Assembly (NCBI GenBank): GCA_014843695.1
Contig: CM026387.1
Span: forward strand, 67,869,497 to 67,933,496
Length of the DNA stretch: 64,000 bases
Direction of reading: 5' to 3'
DNA from: Archivesica marissinica
Taxonomy: Eukaryota > Mollusca > Bivalvia > Venerida > Vesicomyidae
The notes below the pieces were generated by a model that was not told where the DNA came from, did no database searches, and worked only from the letters and a program-made list of their open reading frames with translations. The position numbers were made by a program, and so were the translations under genes. Each line of letters begins with the position of its first letter. Position 1 is the first letter of the stretch. This document shows, piece by piece, positions 1-13,700 of this stretch.

Positions 1-1331
1 TATACATACAATGACAATAGTCCGTCGGCGATGCATGTAACATTATCTTAGCATATACATATAATGACAATAGTCCGTCGGCGATGCATGTAACAGTATC
101 TTAGGATATACATACAATGGCAATAGTCCGTCGGCGATGCATGTAAAAGTATCTTAGCATATACATACAATGACAATAGTCCGTCGGCGATGCATGTAAC
201 AGTATCTTAGCATATACATACACTTGCAATAATCCGTCGGCGATGCATGTAACAGTATCTTAGGATATACATACAATGGCAATAGTCCGTCGGCGATGCA
301 TGTAAAATTATCTTAGCATATACATACAATGACAATAGTCCGTCGGCGATGCATGTAACAGTATCTTAGCATATACATACACTTGCAATAGTCCGTCGGC
401 GATGTATGTAACAGTATCTTAGGATATTCATACAATGACAATAGTCCGTCGGCGATGCATGTAACATTAGCTTAGCATATACATACAATGACAATAGTCC
501 ATCGGCGATGCATGTAACAGTATCTTAGCATATACATACAATGACAATAGTCCGTCGTCGATGCATGTAACATTATCTTAGCATATACATACAATGACAA
601 TAGTCCGTCGGCGATGCATGTAACATTAGCTTAGCATATACATACAATGACAATAGTCCGTCGGCGATGCATGTAACATTAGCTTAGCATGTACATACAA
701 TGAAAATAGTCCGTCGGCGATGTATGTAACAGTATCTTAGCATATACATATAATGACAATAGTCCGTCGGCGACGTATGTAACATTATCCTAGCATATAC
801 ATATAATGACAATAGTCCGTCGGCGATGCATGTAACATTATCTTAGCATATACATACAATGACAATAGTCCGTCGGCGATGCATGTAACAGTATCTTAGG
901 ATATACATACAATGGCAATAGTCCGTCGGCGATGCATGTAAAAGTATCTTAGCATATACATACAATGACAATAGTCCGTCGGCGATACATGTATCAGTAT
1001 CTTAGCATATACATACACTTGCAATAGTCCGTCGGCGATGTATGTAACAGTATCTTAGGATATACATACAAGGACAATAGTATGTCGGCGATGCATGTAA
1101 CAGTATCTTAGCATATAAATACAATGACAATAGTCCGTCGGCGATGCATGTAACATTAGCTTAGCATATACATACAATGACAATAGTCCGTCGGCGATGC
1201 ATGTAATAGTATCTTAGCATATACATACTATGACAATAGTCCGTCGGCGATACATGTAACGGTATCTTAGCATATACATACAATGACAATAGTCCGTCGG
1301 CGATGCATGTAACAGTATCTTAGCATAAACA

Positions 1332-2280
1332 TACAATGGCAATAGTCCGCCGGATATGTATGTAACAGTATCTTATCATATACATACAATGACAATAGTC
1401 CGCAGGATATGTATGTAACAGTATCTTATCATATACATACAATGACAATAGTCCGCCGGATATGTATGTAACATTATCTTAGCATATACATACAATGACA
1501 ACAGTCCGTCGGCGACGTATGTAACAGTATCCTAGCATGTACATACAATGACAATAGTCCGTCGGCGATGTATGTAACAGTATCCTAGCATGTACATACA
1601 ATGACAATAGTCCGTCGGCGATGTATGTAACAGTATCTTAGCATATACATATAATGACAATAGTCCGTCGGCGACGTATGTAACATTATCCAAGCATATA
1701 CATACAATGACAATAGTCCGTCGGCGATGCATGTAACATTATCTTAGCATATACATACAATGACAATAGTCCGTCGGCGATGCATGTAACAGTATCTTAG
1801 GATATACATACAATGGCTATAGTCCGTCGGCGATGCATGTAAAAGTATCTTAGCATATACATACAATGACAATAGTCCGTCGGCGATGCATGTAACAGTA
1901 TCTTAGCATATACATACACTTGCAATAGTCCGTCGGCGATGCAGGTAACAGTATCTTAGGATATACATACAATGGCAATAGTCCGTCGGCGATGCATGTA
2001 AAAGTATCTTAGCATATACATATAATGACAATAGTCCGTCGGCGATGCATGTAACAGTATCTTAGCATATACATACACTTGCAATAGTCCGTCGGCGATG
2101 TATTTAACAGTATCTTAGGATATACATACAATGATAATAGTGCGTCGGCGATGCATGTAACAGTATCTTAGAATATACATACAATGACAATAGTCCGTCG
2201 GCGATGCATGTAACATTAGCTTAGCATATACATACAATGACAATAGTCCATCGGCGATGCAAGTAACAGTATCTTAGCAT
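1332..2280. repeat. Higher-order duplicate block A1 in the 53-bp array
   Basis: This run of variant units, including three successive gccggat/gcaggat units and the rare ggctatag unit near 1814, recurs in the same order at 5941-6889, an offset of 4609 bp or about 87 units. It shows that the array grows by block duplication as well as unit by unit. Confidence 0.75.
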
Positions 2281-5200
2281 ATACATACAATGACAATAGT
2301 CCGTCGGCGATGTATGTAACAGTATCTTAGCATATACATATAATGACAATAGTCCGTCGGCGACGTATGTAACATTATCCAAGCATATACATACAATGAC
2401 AATAGTCCGTCGGCGATGCATGTAACATTATCTTAGCATATACATATAATGACAATAGTCCGTCGGCGATGCATGTAACAGTATATTAGGATATACATAC
2501 AATGGCACGTCGGCGATGCATGTAAAAGTATCTTAGCATATACATACAATGACAATAGTCCGTCGGCGATGCATGTAACAGTATCTTAGCATATAAATAC
2601 ACTTGCAATAATCCGTCGGCGATGCATGTAACAGTATCTTAGGATATACATACAATGGCAATAGTCCGTCGGCGATGCATGTAAAAGTATCTTAGCATAT
2701 ACATACAATGACAATATTCCGTCGGCGATGCATGTAACAGTATCTTAGCATATACATACACTTGCAATAGTCCGTCGGCGATGTATGTTACAGTATCTTA
2801 GGATATACATACAATGACAATAGTCCGTCGGCGATGCATGTAACATTAGCTTAGCATATACATACAATGACAATAGTCCATCGGCGATGCATGTAACAGT
2901 ATCTTAGCATATACATACAATGACAATAGTCCGTCGGCGATGCATGTAACATTATCTTAGCATATACATACAATGACAATAGTCCGTCGGCGATGCATGT
3001 AACATTAGCTTAGCATATACATACAATGACAATAGTCCGTCGGCGATGCATGTAACATTAGCTTAGCATGTACATACAATGACAATAGTCCGTCGGCGAT
3101 GTATGTAACAGTATCTTAGCACATACATATAATGACAATAATCCGTCGGCGACGTATGTAACATTATCCAAGCCTATACATACAATGACAATAGTCCGTC
3201 GGCGATGCATGTAACATTATCTTAGCATATACATACAATGACAATAGTCCGTCGGCGATGCATGTAACAGTATCTTAGGATATACATACAATGGCAATAG
3301 TCCGTCGTCGATGCATGTAAAAGTATCTTAGCATATACATACAATGATGACAATAGTCCGTCGGCGATGCATGTAACAGTATCTTAGCATATACATACAC
3401 TTGCAATAGTCCGTCGGCGATGCATGTAACAGTATCTTAGGATATACATACAATGGCAATAGTCCGTCGGCGATGCATGTAACAGTATCTTAGCATATAC
3501 ATACAATGACAATAGTCCGTCGGCGATGCATGTAACAGTATCTTAGCATATACATACACTTGCAATAGTCCGTCGGCGATGTATGTAACAGTATCTTAGG
3601 ATATACATACAATGACAATAGTCCGTCGGCGATGCATGTAACAGTATCTTAGCATATACATACAATGACAATAGTCCGTCGGCGATGCATGTAACATTAG
3701 CTTAGCATATACATACAATGACAATAGTCCGTCGGCGATGCATGTAACAGTATCTTAGCATATACATACAATGACAATAGTCCGTCGGCGATGCATGTAA
3801 CATTATCTTAGCATATACATACAATGACAATAGTCCGTCGGCGATGCATGTAACATTAGCTTAGCATATACATACAATGACAATAGTCCGTCGGCGATGC
3901 ATGTAACATTATCTTAGCATATACATACAATGACAATAGTCCGTCGGCGATGTATGTAACAGTATCTTAGCATATACATAAATGACAATAGTCCGTCGGC
4001 GACGTATGTAACATTATCCTATCATATACATACAATGACAATAGTCCGTCGGCGATGCATGTAACATTATCTTAGCATATACATACAATGACAATAGTCC
4101 GTCGGCGATGCATGTAACAGTATCTTAGGATATACATACAATGGCAATAGTCCGTCGGCGATGCATGTAAAAGTATCTTAGCATATACATACAATGACAA
4201 TAGTCCGTCGGCGATACATTTATCAGTATCTTAGCATATACATACACTTGCAATAGTCCGTCGGCGATGTAAGTAACAGTATCTTAGGATATACATACAA
4301 GGACAATAGTCTGTCGGCGATGCATGTAACAGTATCTTAGCATATAAATACAATGACAATAGTCCGTCGGTGATGCATGTAACATTAGCTTAGCATATAC
4401 ATACAATGACAATAGTCCGTCGGCGATGCATGTAATAGTATCTTAGCATATACATACTATGACAATAGTCCGTCGGCGATACATGTAACATTATCTTAGC
4501 ATATACATACAATGACAATAGTCCGTCGGCGATGCATGTAACATTAGCTTAGCATATACATACAATGACAATAGTCCGTCGGCGATGCATGTAACAGTAT
4601 CTTGGCATATACATACAATGACAATAGTCCGTCGGCGATGCATGTAACAGTATCTTAGCATATACATACACTTGCAATAGTCCGTCGGCGATGCATGTAA
4701 CAGTATCTTAGCATATACATACAATGGCAATAGTCCGCCGGATATGTATGTAACAGTATCTTATCATATACATACACTTGCAATAGTCCGTCGGCGATGC
4801 ATGTAACAGTATCTTAGCATATATATACAATGACAATAGTCCGTCGGCGATGCATGTAACAGTATCTTAGCATATACATACACTTGCAATAGTCCGTCGG
4901 CGATGTATGTAACAGTATCTTAGGATATACGTACAATGACAATAGTCCGTCGGTGATGCATGTAACAGTATCTTAGCATATACATACAATGACAATAGTC
5001 CGTCAGCGATGCATGTGACATTAGCTTAGCATATACATACAATGACAATAGTCCATCGGCGATGCATGTAACAGTATCTTAGCATATACATACAATGACA
5101 ATAGTCCGTCGGCGATGCATGTAACATTTTCTTAGCATATACATACAATGACAGTAGTCCGTCGGCGATGCATGTAACAGTATCTTAGCATATACATACA

Positions 5201-5940
5201 CTTGCAATAATCCGTCGGCGATGCATGTAACAGTATCTTAGCATATACATACAATGGCAATAGTCCGTCGGCGATGCATGTGACAGTATCTTAGCATATA
5301 CATACAATGGCAATAGTCCGCCGGATATGTATGTAACAGTATCTTATCATATACATACACTTGCATTAGTCCGTCGGCGATGCATGTAACAGTATCTTAG
5401 CATATACATACAATGGCAATATTCCGTCGGCGATGCATGTAACAGTATCTTAGCATATACATACAATGGCAATAGTCCGTCGGTGACATATGTAACATTA
5501 TCTTAGCATATACATACAATGACAATAGTCCGTCGGCGATGCATGTAACAGTATCTTAGCATATACATACACTTGCAATAATCCGTCGGCGATGCATGTA
5601 ACAGTATCTTAGCATATACATACAATGGCAATAGTCCGTCGGCAATGCATGTAACAGTATCTTAGCATACATACAATGACAATAGTCCGTCGGCGATGCA
5701 TGTAACAGTATCTTAGCATATACATACACTTGCAATAGTCCGTCGGCGATGCATGTAACAGTATCTTAGCATATACATACAATGACAATAGTCCGTCGAC
5801 GATGCTTGTAACATTATCTTAACATATACATTCAATGGCAATAGTCCGTCGGCGATGCATGCATGTAACGGTATCTTAGCATATACATACAATGACAATA
5901 GTCCGTCGGCGATGCATGTAACAGTATCTTAGCATATACA

Positions 5941-6889
5941 TACAATGGCAATAGTCCGCCGGATATGTATGTAACAGTATCTTATCATATACATACAATG
6001 ACAATAGTCCGCAGGATATGTATGTAACAGTATCTTATCATATACATACAATGACAATAGTCCGCCGGATATGTATGTAACATTATCTTAGCATATACAT
6101 ACAATGACAACAGTCCGTCGGCGACGTATGTAACAGTATCCTAGCATGTACATACAATGACAATAGTCCGTCGGCGATGTATGTAACAGTATCCTAGCAT
6201 GTACATACAATGACAATAGTCCGTCGGCGATGTATGTAACAGTATCTTAGCATATACATATAATGACAATAGTCCGTCGGCGACGTATGTAACATTATCC
6301 AAGCATATACATACAATGACAATAGTCCGTCGGCGATGCATGTAACATTATCTTAGCATATACATACAATGACAATAGTCCGTCGGCGATGCATGTAACA
6401 GTATCTTAGGATATACATACAATGGCTATAGTCCGTCGGCGATGCATGTAAAAGTATCTTAGCATATACATACAATGACAATAGTCCGTCGGCGATGCAT
6501 GTAACAGTATCTTAGCATATACATACACTTGCAATAGTCCGTCGGCGATGCATGTAACAGTATCTTAGGATATACATACAATGGCAATAGTCCGTCGGCG
6601 ATGCATGTAAAAGTATCTTAGCATATACATATAATGACAATAGTCCGTCGGCGATGCATGTAACAGTATCTTAGCATATACATACACTTGCAATAGTCCG
6701 TCGGCGATGTATGTAACAGTATCTTAGGATATACATACAATGACAATAGTCCGTCGGCGATGCATGTAACAGTATCTTAGAATATACATACAATGACAAT
6801 AGTCCGTCGGCGATGCATGTAACATTAGCTTAGCATATACATACAATGACAATAGTCCATCGGCGATGCATGTAACAGTATCTTAGCAT
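5941..6889. repeat. Higher-order duplicate block A2 in the 53-bp array
   Basis: This is the partner of the block at 1332-2280. The diagnostic variants (three gccggat/gcaggat units, tagcatgt units, ggctatag near 6423, tagaatat near 6779) occur in the same order with few differences. Confidence 0.75.
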
Positions 6890-9797
6890 ATACATACAAT
6901 GACAATAGTCCGTCGGCGATGCATGTAACATTATCTTAGCATATACATACAATGATAATAGTCCGTCGGCGATGCATGTAACATTAGCTTAGCATATACA
7001 TACAATGACAATAGTCCGTCGGCGATGCATGTAACAGTATCTTAGCATATACATACAATGACAATAGTCCGTCGGCGATGCATGTAGCATTAGCTTAGCA
7101 TATACATACAATGACAATCGTCCGTCGGCGATGCATGTAACATTATCTTAGCATATACATACAATGACAATAGTCCGTCGGCGATGCATGTAACAGTATC
7201 TTAGCATATACATACAATGGCAATAGTCCGCCGGATATGTATGTAATAGTATCTTAGCATATACATACACTTGCAATAGTCCGTCGGCGATACATGTAAC
7301 AGTATCTTAGCATATACATACAATGGCAATAGTCCGTCGGTGACGTATGTAACATTATCTTAGCATATACATACAATGACAATTGTCCGTCGGCGATGCA
7401 TGTAAGAGAATCTTAGCATATACATACACTTGCAATAGTCCGTCGGCGATGCATGTAACAGTATCTTAGCATATACATACAATGGCAATAGTCTGTCGGC
7501 GATGCATGTAACAGTATCTTAGCATATACATACAATGACAATAGTCCGTCGGCGATGCATGTAACAGTATCTTAGCATATACATACACTTGCAATAGTCC
7601 GTCGGCGATGCATGTAACAGTATCTTAGCATATACATACAATGACAATAGTCCGTCGGCGATGCATGTAACAGTATCTTAGCATATACATACACTTGCAA
7701 TAGTCCGTCGGCGATGTATGTAACAGTATCTTAGGATATACATACAATGACAATAGTCCGTCGGCGATGCATGTAACAGTATCTTAGCATATACATACAA
7801 TGACAATAGTCCGTCGGCGATGCATGTAACATTAGCTTAGCATATACATACAATGACAATAGTCCATCGGCGATGCATGCAACAGTATCTTAGCATATAC
7901 ATACAATGACAATAGTCCGTCGGCGATGCATGTAACATTATCTTAGCATATACATACAATGAGAGTAGTCCGTCGGCGATGCATGTAACAGTATCTTAGC
8001 ATATACATACACTTGCAATAACCCGTCGGCGATGCATGTAACAGTATCTTAGCATATACATACAATGGCAATAGTCCGTCGGCGATGCATGTAACAGTAT
8101 CTTAGCATATACATACAATGGCAATATTCCGTCGGCGATGCATGTAACAGTATCTTAGCATATACATACAATGGCAATAGTCCGTCGGTGACGTATGTAA
8201 CATTATCTTAGCATATACATACAATGACAATAGTCCGTCGGCGATGCATGTAAGAGTATCTTAGCATATACATACACTTGCAATAGTCCGTCGGCGATGC
8301 ATGTAACAGTATCTTAGCATATACATACAATGGCAATAGTCCGTCGGCAATGCATGTAACAGTATCTTAGCATATACATACAATGACAATAGTCCGTCGG
8401 CGATGCATGTAACAGTATCTTAGCATATACATACACTTGCAATAGTCCGTCGGCGATGCATGTAACAGTATCTTAGCATATACATACAATGACAATAGTC
8501 CGTCGACGATGCTTGTAACATTATCTTAACATATACATTCAATGGCAATAGTCCGTCGGCGATGCATGCATGTAAAGGTATCTTAGCATATACATACAAT
8601 GACAATAGTCCGTCGACGATGCTTGTAACATTATCTTAACATATACATACAATGGCAATAGTCCGCCGGATATGTATGTAATAGTAACTTACATATACAT
8701 ACATGCAATAGTCCGTCGGCGATGCATGTAACAGTATCTTAGCATATACATACAATGGCAATAGTCCGTCGGTGACGTATGTAACATTATCTTAGCATAT
8801 ACATACAATGACAATTGTCCGTCGGCGATGCATGTAAGAGAATCTTAGCATATACATACACTTGCAATAGTCCGTCGGCGATGCATGTAACAGTATCTTA
8901 GCATATACATACAATGGCAATAGTCCGTCGGCGATGCATGTAATAGTATCTTAGCATATACATACAATGACAATAGTCCGTCGGCGATGCATGTAACAGT
9001 ATCTTAGCATATACATACACTTGCAATAGTCCGTCGGCGATGCATGTAACAGTATCTTAGCATATACATACAATGGCAATAGTCCGTCGGCGATGCATGT
9101 AACAGTATCTTAGCATATACATACATACAATGACAATAGTCCGTCGGCGACGTATGTAACATTATCTTAGCATATACATACAATGACAATAGTCCGTCGG
9201 CGATGCATGTAACAGAATCTTAGCATATACATACACTTGCAATAGTCCGTCGGCGATGCATGTAACAGTATCTTAGCATATACATACAATGGCAATAGTC
9301 CGTCGGCGATGCATGTAACAGTATCTTAGCATATACATACAATGACAATAGTCCGTCGGCGATGCATGTAACAGTATCTTAGCATATACATACACTTGCA
9401 ATAGTCCGTCGGCGATGCATGTAACAGTATCTTAGCATATACATACAATGACAATAGTCCGTCGACGATGCTTGTAACATTATCTTAACATATACATTCA
9501 ATGGCAATAGTCCGTCGGCGATGCATGCATGTAAAAGTATCTTAGCATATACATACAATGACAATAGTCCGTCGGCGATGCATGTAACAGTATCTTAGCA
9601 TATACATACAATGGCAATAGTCCGTCGATGATGTATGTAACAGTATCTTAGCATATACATACAATGGCAATAGTCCGTCGGCGATGCATGTAACAGTATC
9701 TTAGCATATACATACAATGGCAATAGTCCGTCGGCGATGCATGTAACAGTATCTTAGCATATACATACAATGACAATAGTCCGTCGGCGATGCATGT

Positions 9798-10797
9798 NNN
9801 NNNNNNNNNNNNNNNNNNNNNNNNNNNNNNNNNNNNNNNNNNNNNNNNNNNNNNNNNNNNNNNNNNNNNNNNNNNNNNNNNNNNNNNNNNNNNNNNNNNN
9901 NNNNNNNNNNNNNNNNNNNNNNNNNNNNNNNNNNNNNNNNNNNNNNNNNNNNNNNNNNNNNNNNNNNNNNNNNNNNNNNNNNNNNNNNNNNNNNNNNNNN
10001 NNNNNNNNNNNNNNNNNNNNNNNNNNNNNNNNNNNNNNNNNNNNNNNNNNNNNNNNNNNNNNNNNNNNNNNNNNNNNNNNNNNNNNNNNNNNNNNNNNNN
10101 NNNNNNNNNNNNNNNNNNNNNNNNNNNNNNNNNNNNNNNNNNNNNNNNNNNNNNNNNNNNNNNNNNNNNNNNNNNNNNNNNNNNNNNNNNNNNNNNNNNN
10201 NNNNNNNNNNNNNNNNNNNNNNNNNNNNNNNNNNNNNNNNNNNNNNNNNNNNNNNNNNNNNNNNNNNNNNNNNNNNNNNNNNNNNNNNNNNNNNNNNNNN
10301 NNNNNNNNNNNNNNNNNNNNNNNNNNNNNNNNNNNNNNNNNNNNNNNNNNNNNNNNNNNNNNNNNNNNNNNNNNNNNNNNNNNNNNNNNNNNNNNNNNNN
10401 NNNNNNNNNNNNNNNNNNNNNNNNNNNNNNNNNNNNNNNNNNNNNNNNNNNNNNNNNNNNNNNNNNNNNNNNNNNNNNNNNNNNNNNNNNNNNNNNNNNN
10501 NNNNNNNNNNNNNNNNNNNNNNNNNNNNNNNNNNNNNNNNNNNNNNNNNNNNNNNNNNNNNNNNNNNNNNNNNNNNNNNNNNNNNNNNNNNNNNNNNNNN
10601 NNNNNNNNNNNNNNNNNNNNNNNNNNNNNNNNNNNNNNNNNNNNNNNNNNNNNNNNNNNNNNNNNNNNNNNNNNNNNNNNNNNNNNNNNNNNNNNNNNNN
10701 NNNNNNNNNNNNNNNNNNNNNNNNNNNNNNNNNNNNNNNNNNNNNNNNNNNNNNNNNNNNNNNNNNNNNNNNNNNNNNNNNNNNNNNNNNNNNNNNN
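9798..10797. other. Assembly gap of exactly 1000 N
   Basis: The run of N is exactly 1000 long, which suggests a fixed-size placeholder rather than a measured distance. The 53-bp satellite lies on its left and an unrelated 34-bp satellite on its right. Open frames drawn across it are artefacts. Confidence 0.98.
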
Positions 10798-13700
10798 GGG
10801 ATACAACAGGCGTATTTTCTGCAACAACTCGGGATACAACAGACGTATTGTCTGAAACAACTTGGTCATACAACAGGCGTATTGTCTGCAACAACTTTGG
10901 GATACAACAGGCGTATTGTCAGCAACAACTTGGGCATACAACAGGCGTATTGTCTGCAACAACGTGGGCATACAACAGGCGTATTCTCTACAACAACTTG
11001 GGCATACAACAGGGGTATTTTCTACAACAACTCGGGATACAACAGACGTATTGTCTACAACAACGTGGGCATACAACAGGCGTATTGTCTACAACAACTC
11101 GGGATAAAACAGACGTATTGTCTACAACAACTTGGGCATACAACATGCGTATTGTCTACAACAACTTGGGCATACAACAGACGTATTGTCTGCAACAACT
11201 TGGGGATACAACAGGCGTATTGTCTGCAACAACTCGGGTATACAACAGACGTATTGTTTGCAACAACTTGGGCATACAACAGGCGTATTGTCTACAACAA
11301 CTTGGGAATACAACAGACGTATTGTCTGTAACAATTTGGGCATACAAAAGGCGTATTGTCTACAACAACTTGGGCATACAACAGACGTATTGTCAGCAAC
11401 AACTTGGGCATACAACAGGCGTATTGTCATCAACAACGTGGGCATACAACAGGCGTATTGTCTATAAAAAGTTGGGCATACAACAGGGGTATTTTCTACA
11501 ACAACTCGGGATACAACATACGTATTGTCTACAACAACGTGGGCATACAACAGGCGTATTGTCTACAACAACTCGGGATACAACAGACGTATTGTCTTCA
11601 ACAACTTGGGCATACAACATGCGTATTGTCTACAACAACTTGGGCATACAACAGACGTATTGTCTGCAACAACTCGTGAATACAACAGGCGTATTGTCTG
11701 CAACAACTTGGGGATACAACAGGCGTATTGTCTGCAACAACTCGGGTATACAACAGACGTATTGTTTGCAACAACTTGGGCATACAACAGGCGTATTGTC
11801 TACAACAACTTGGGAATACAACAGACGTATTGTCTGCAACAACTTGGGCATAAATAGGCGTATTGTCTGCAACAACTTGGGCATACAACAGGCGTATTGT
11901 TTGCAACAACGTGGGCATACAACAGGCGTATTTTCTGGAACAATTTGGGGATACAACAGGCGTATTGTCTGCAACAACTCGGGATACAACAGACGTATTG
12001 TCTTCAACAACTTGGGCATACAACATGCGTATTGTCTACAACAACTTGGGCATACAACAGACGTATTGTCTGCAACAACTCGTGCATACAACAGGCGTAT
12101 TGTCTGCAACAACTCGGGTATACAACAGACGTATTGTTTGCAACAACTTGGGCATACAACAGGCGTATTGTCTACAACAACTTGGGAATACAACAGACGT
12201 ATTGTCAGCAACAACTTGGGCATAAATAGGCGTATTGTCTACAACAACTTGGGCATACAACAGACGTATTGTCTGCAACAACTTGGGCATACAACAGGCG
12301 TATTGTTTGCAACAACGTGGGCATACAACAGGCGTATTTTCTGGAACAATTTGGGGATACAACAGGCGTATTGTCTGCAACAACTAGGGGATACAACAGA
12401 CGTATTGTCTACAACAACTTGGGGATACAACATGCGTATTGTCTACAACAACTTGGGCATACAAGAGACGTATTATCTACAACAACTTGGGGATACAACA
12501 TGCGTATTGTCTACAACAACTTGGGGATAAAACAGACGTATTGTCTGCAACAACTTGGTCATACAACAGGCGTATTGTCTACAACAACTTGGGCATAAAA
12601 CAGACGTATTGTCTGCAACAACTTGGGGATACAACAGGCGTATTGTCAGCATCAACTTTGGCATACAACAGGCGTATTGTCTGCAACAACGTGGGCGTAC
12701 AACAGACGTATTGTCTGCAACAACTTGGGGATACAACAGGCGTATTTTCTGCAACAACTCGGGATACAACAGGCGTATTGTCTGCAACAACATGGGCATA
12801 CAACAGGCGTATTGTCTGCAACAACTTGGGCATACAACAGGCGTATTGTCTACAACAACTTGGGCATACAACAGACGTATTGTCAGCAACAACTTGGGCA
12901 TACAACAGGCGTATTGTCTGCAACAACGTGGGCATACAACAGGCGTATTGTCTATAACAACTTGGGCATACAACAGGGGTATTGTCTACAACAACTCGGG
13001 ATACAACATACGTATTGTCTACAACAACGTGGGCATACAACATACGTATTGTCTACAACAACTCGGGATACAACATACGTATTGTCTACAACAACGTGGG
13101 CATACAACAGGCGTATTGTCTACAACAACTAGGGATACAACATGCGTATTGTCTACAACAACTTGTGCATAAAACAGACGTATTGTCTGCAACAACTCGG
13201 GCATACAACAGGCGTATTGTCTGCAACAACTTGGGGATACAACAGACGTATTGTCTGCAACAACTTGGTCATACAACAGGCGTATTGTCTGCAACAACTT
13301 GGGGATACAACAGGCGTATTGTCAGCAACAACTTGGGCATACAACAGGCGTATTGTCTGCAACAACGTGGGCATACAACAGGCGTATTGTCTACAACAAC
13401 TTGGGCATACAACAGGGGTATTGTCTACAACAACTCGGGATACAACAGACGTATTGTCTACAACAACTTGGCATACAACAGGCGTATTGTCTACAACAAC
13501 TCGGGATAAAACAGACGTATTGTCTACAACAACTTGGGCATACAACATGCGTATTGTCTACAACAACTTGGGCATACAACAGACGTATTGTCTGCAACAA
13601 CTCGGGCATACAACAGGCGTATTGTCTGCAACAACTTGGGGATACAACAGGCGTAATGTCTGCAACAACTCGGGTATACAACAGACGTATTGTTTGCAAC

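Larger units (their letters stand above)
1..9797. repeat. 53-bp satellite array, about 185 copies
   Basis: Head-to-tail copies of a 53-bp unit fill the segment and run off the left edge of the window; units begin at 1, 54, 107 and so on. The most constant part is agtccgtcggcgatgcatgt. Variant types differ at fixed sites: aatgac, aatggc or acttgc before the core, cgtcggcg or cgccggat within it, and cagt, catt or aagt after it. Because 53 leaves remainder 2 on division by 3, every frame cycles through all phases and meets stops, so no frame exceeds about 80 codons and nothing here is coding. The function is unknown; it looks like non-genic satellite. Confidence 0.97.

Noticed and set aside
9701..11331. 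Open frames of 361-513 codons spanning the N run
   Set aside because: They are open only because N cannot form a stop; the ends are unrelated satellites.
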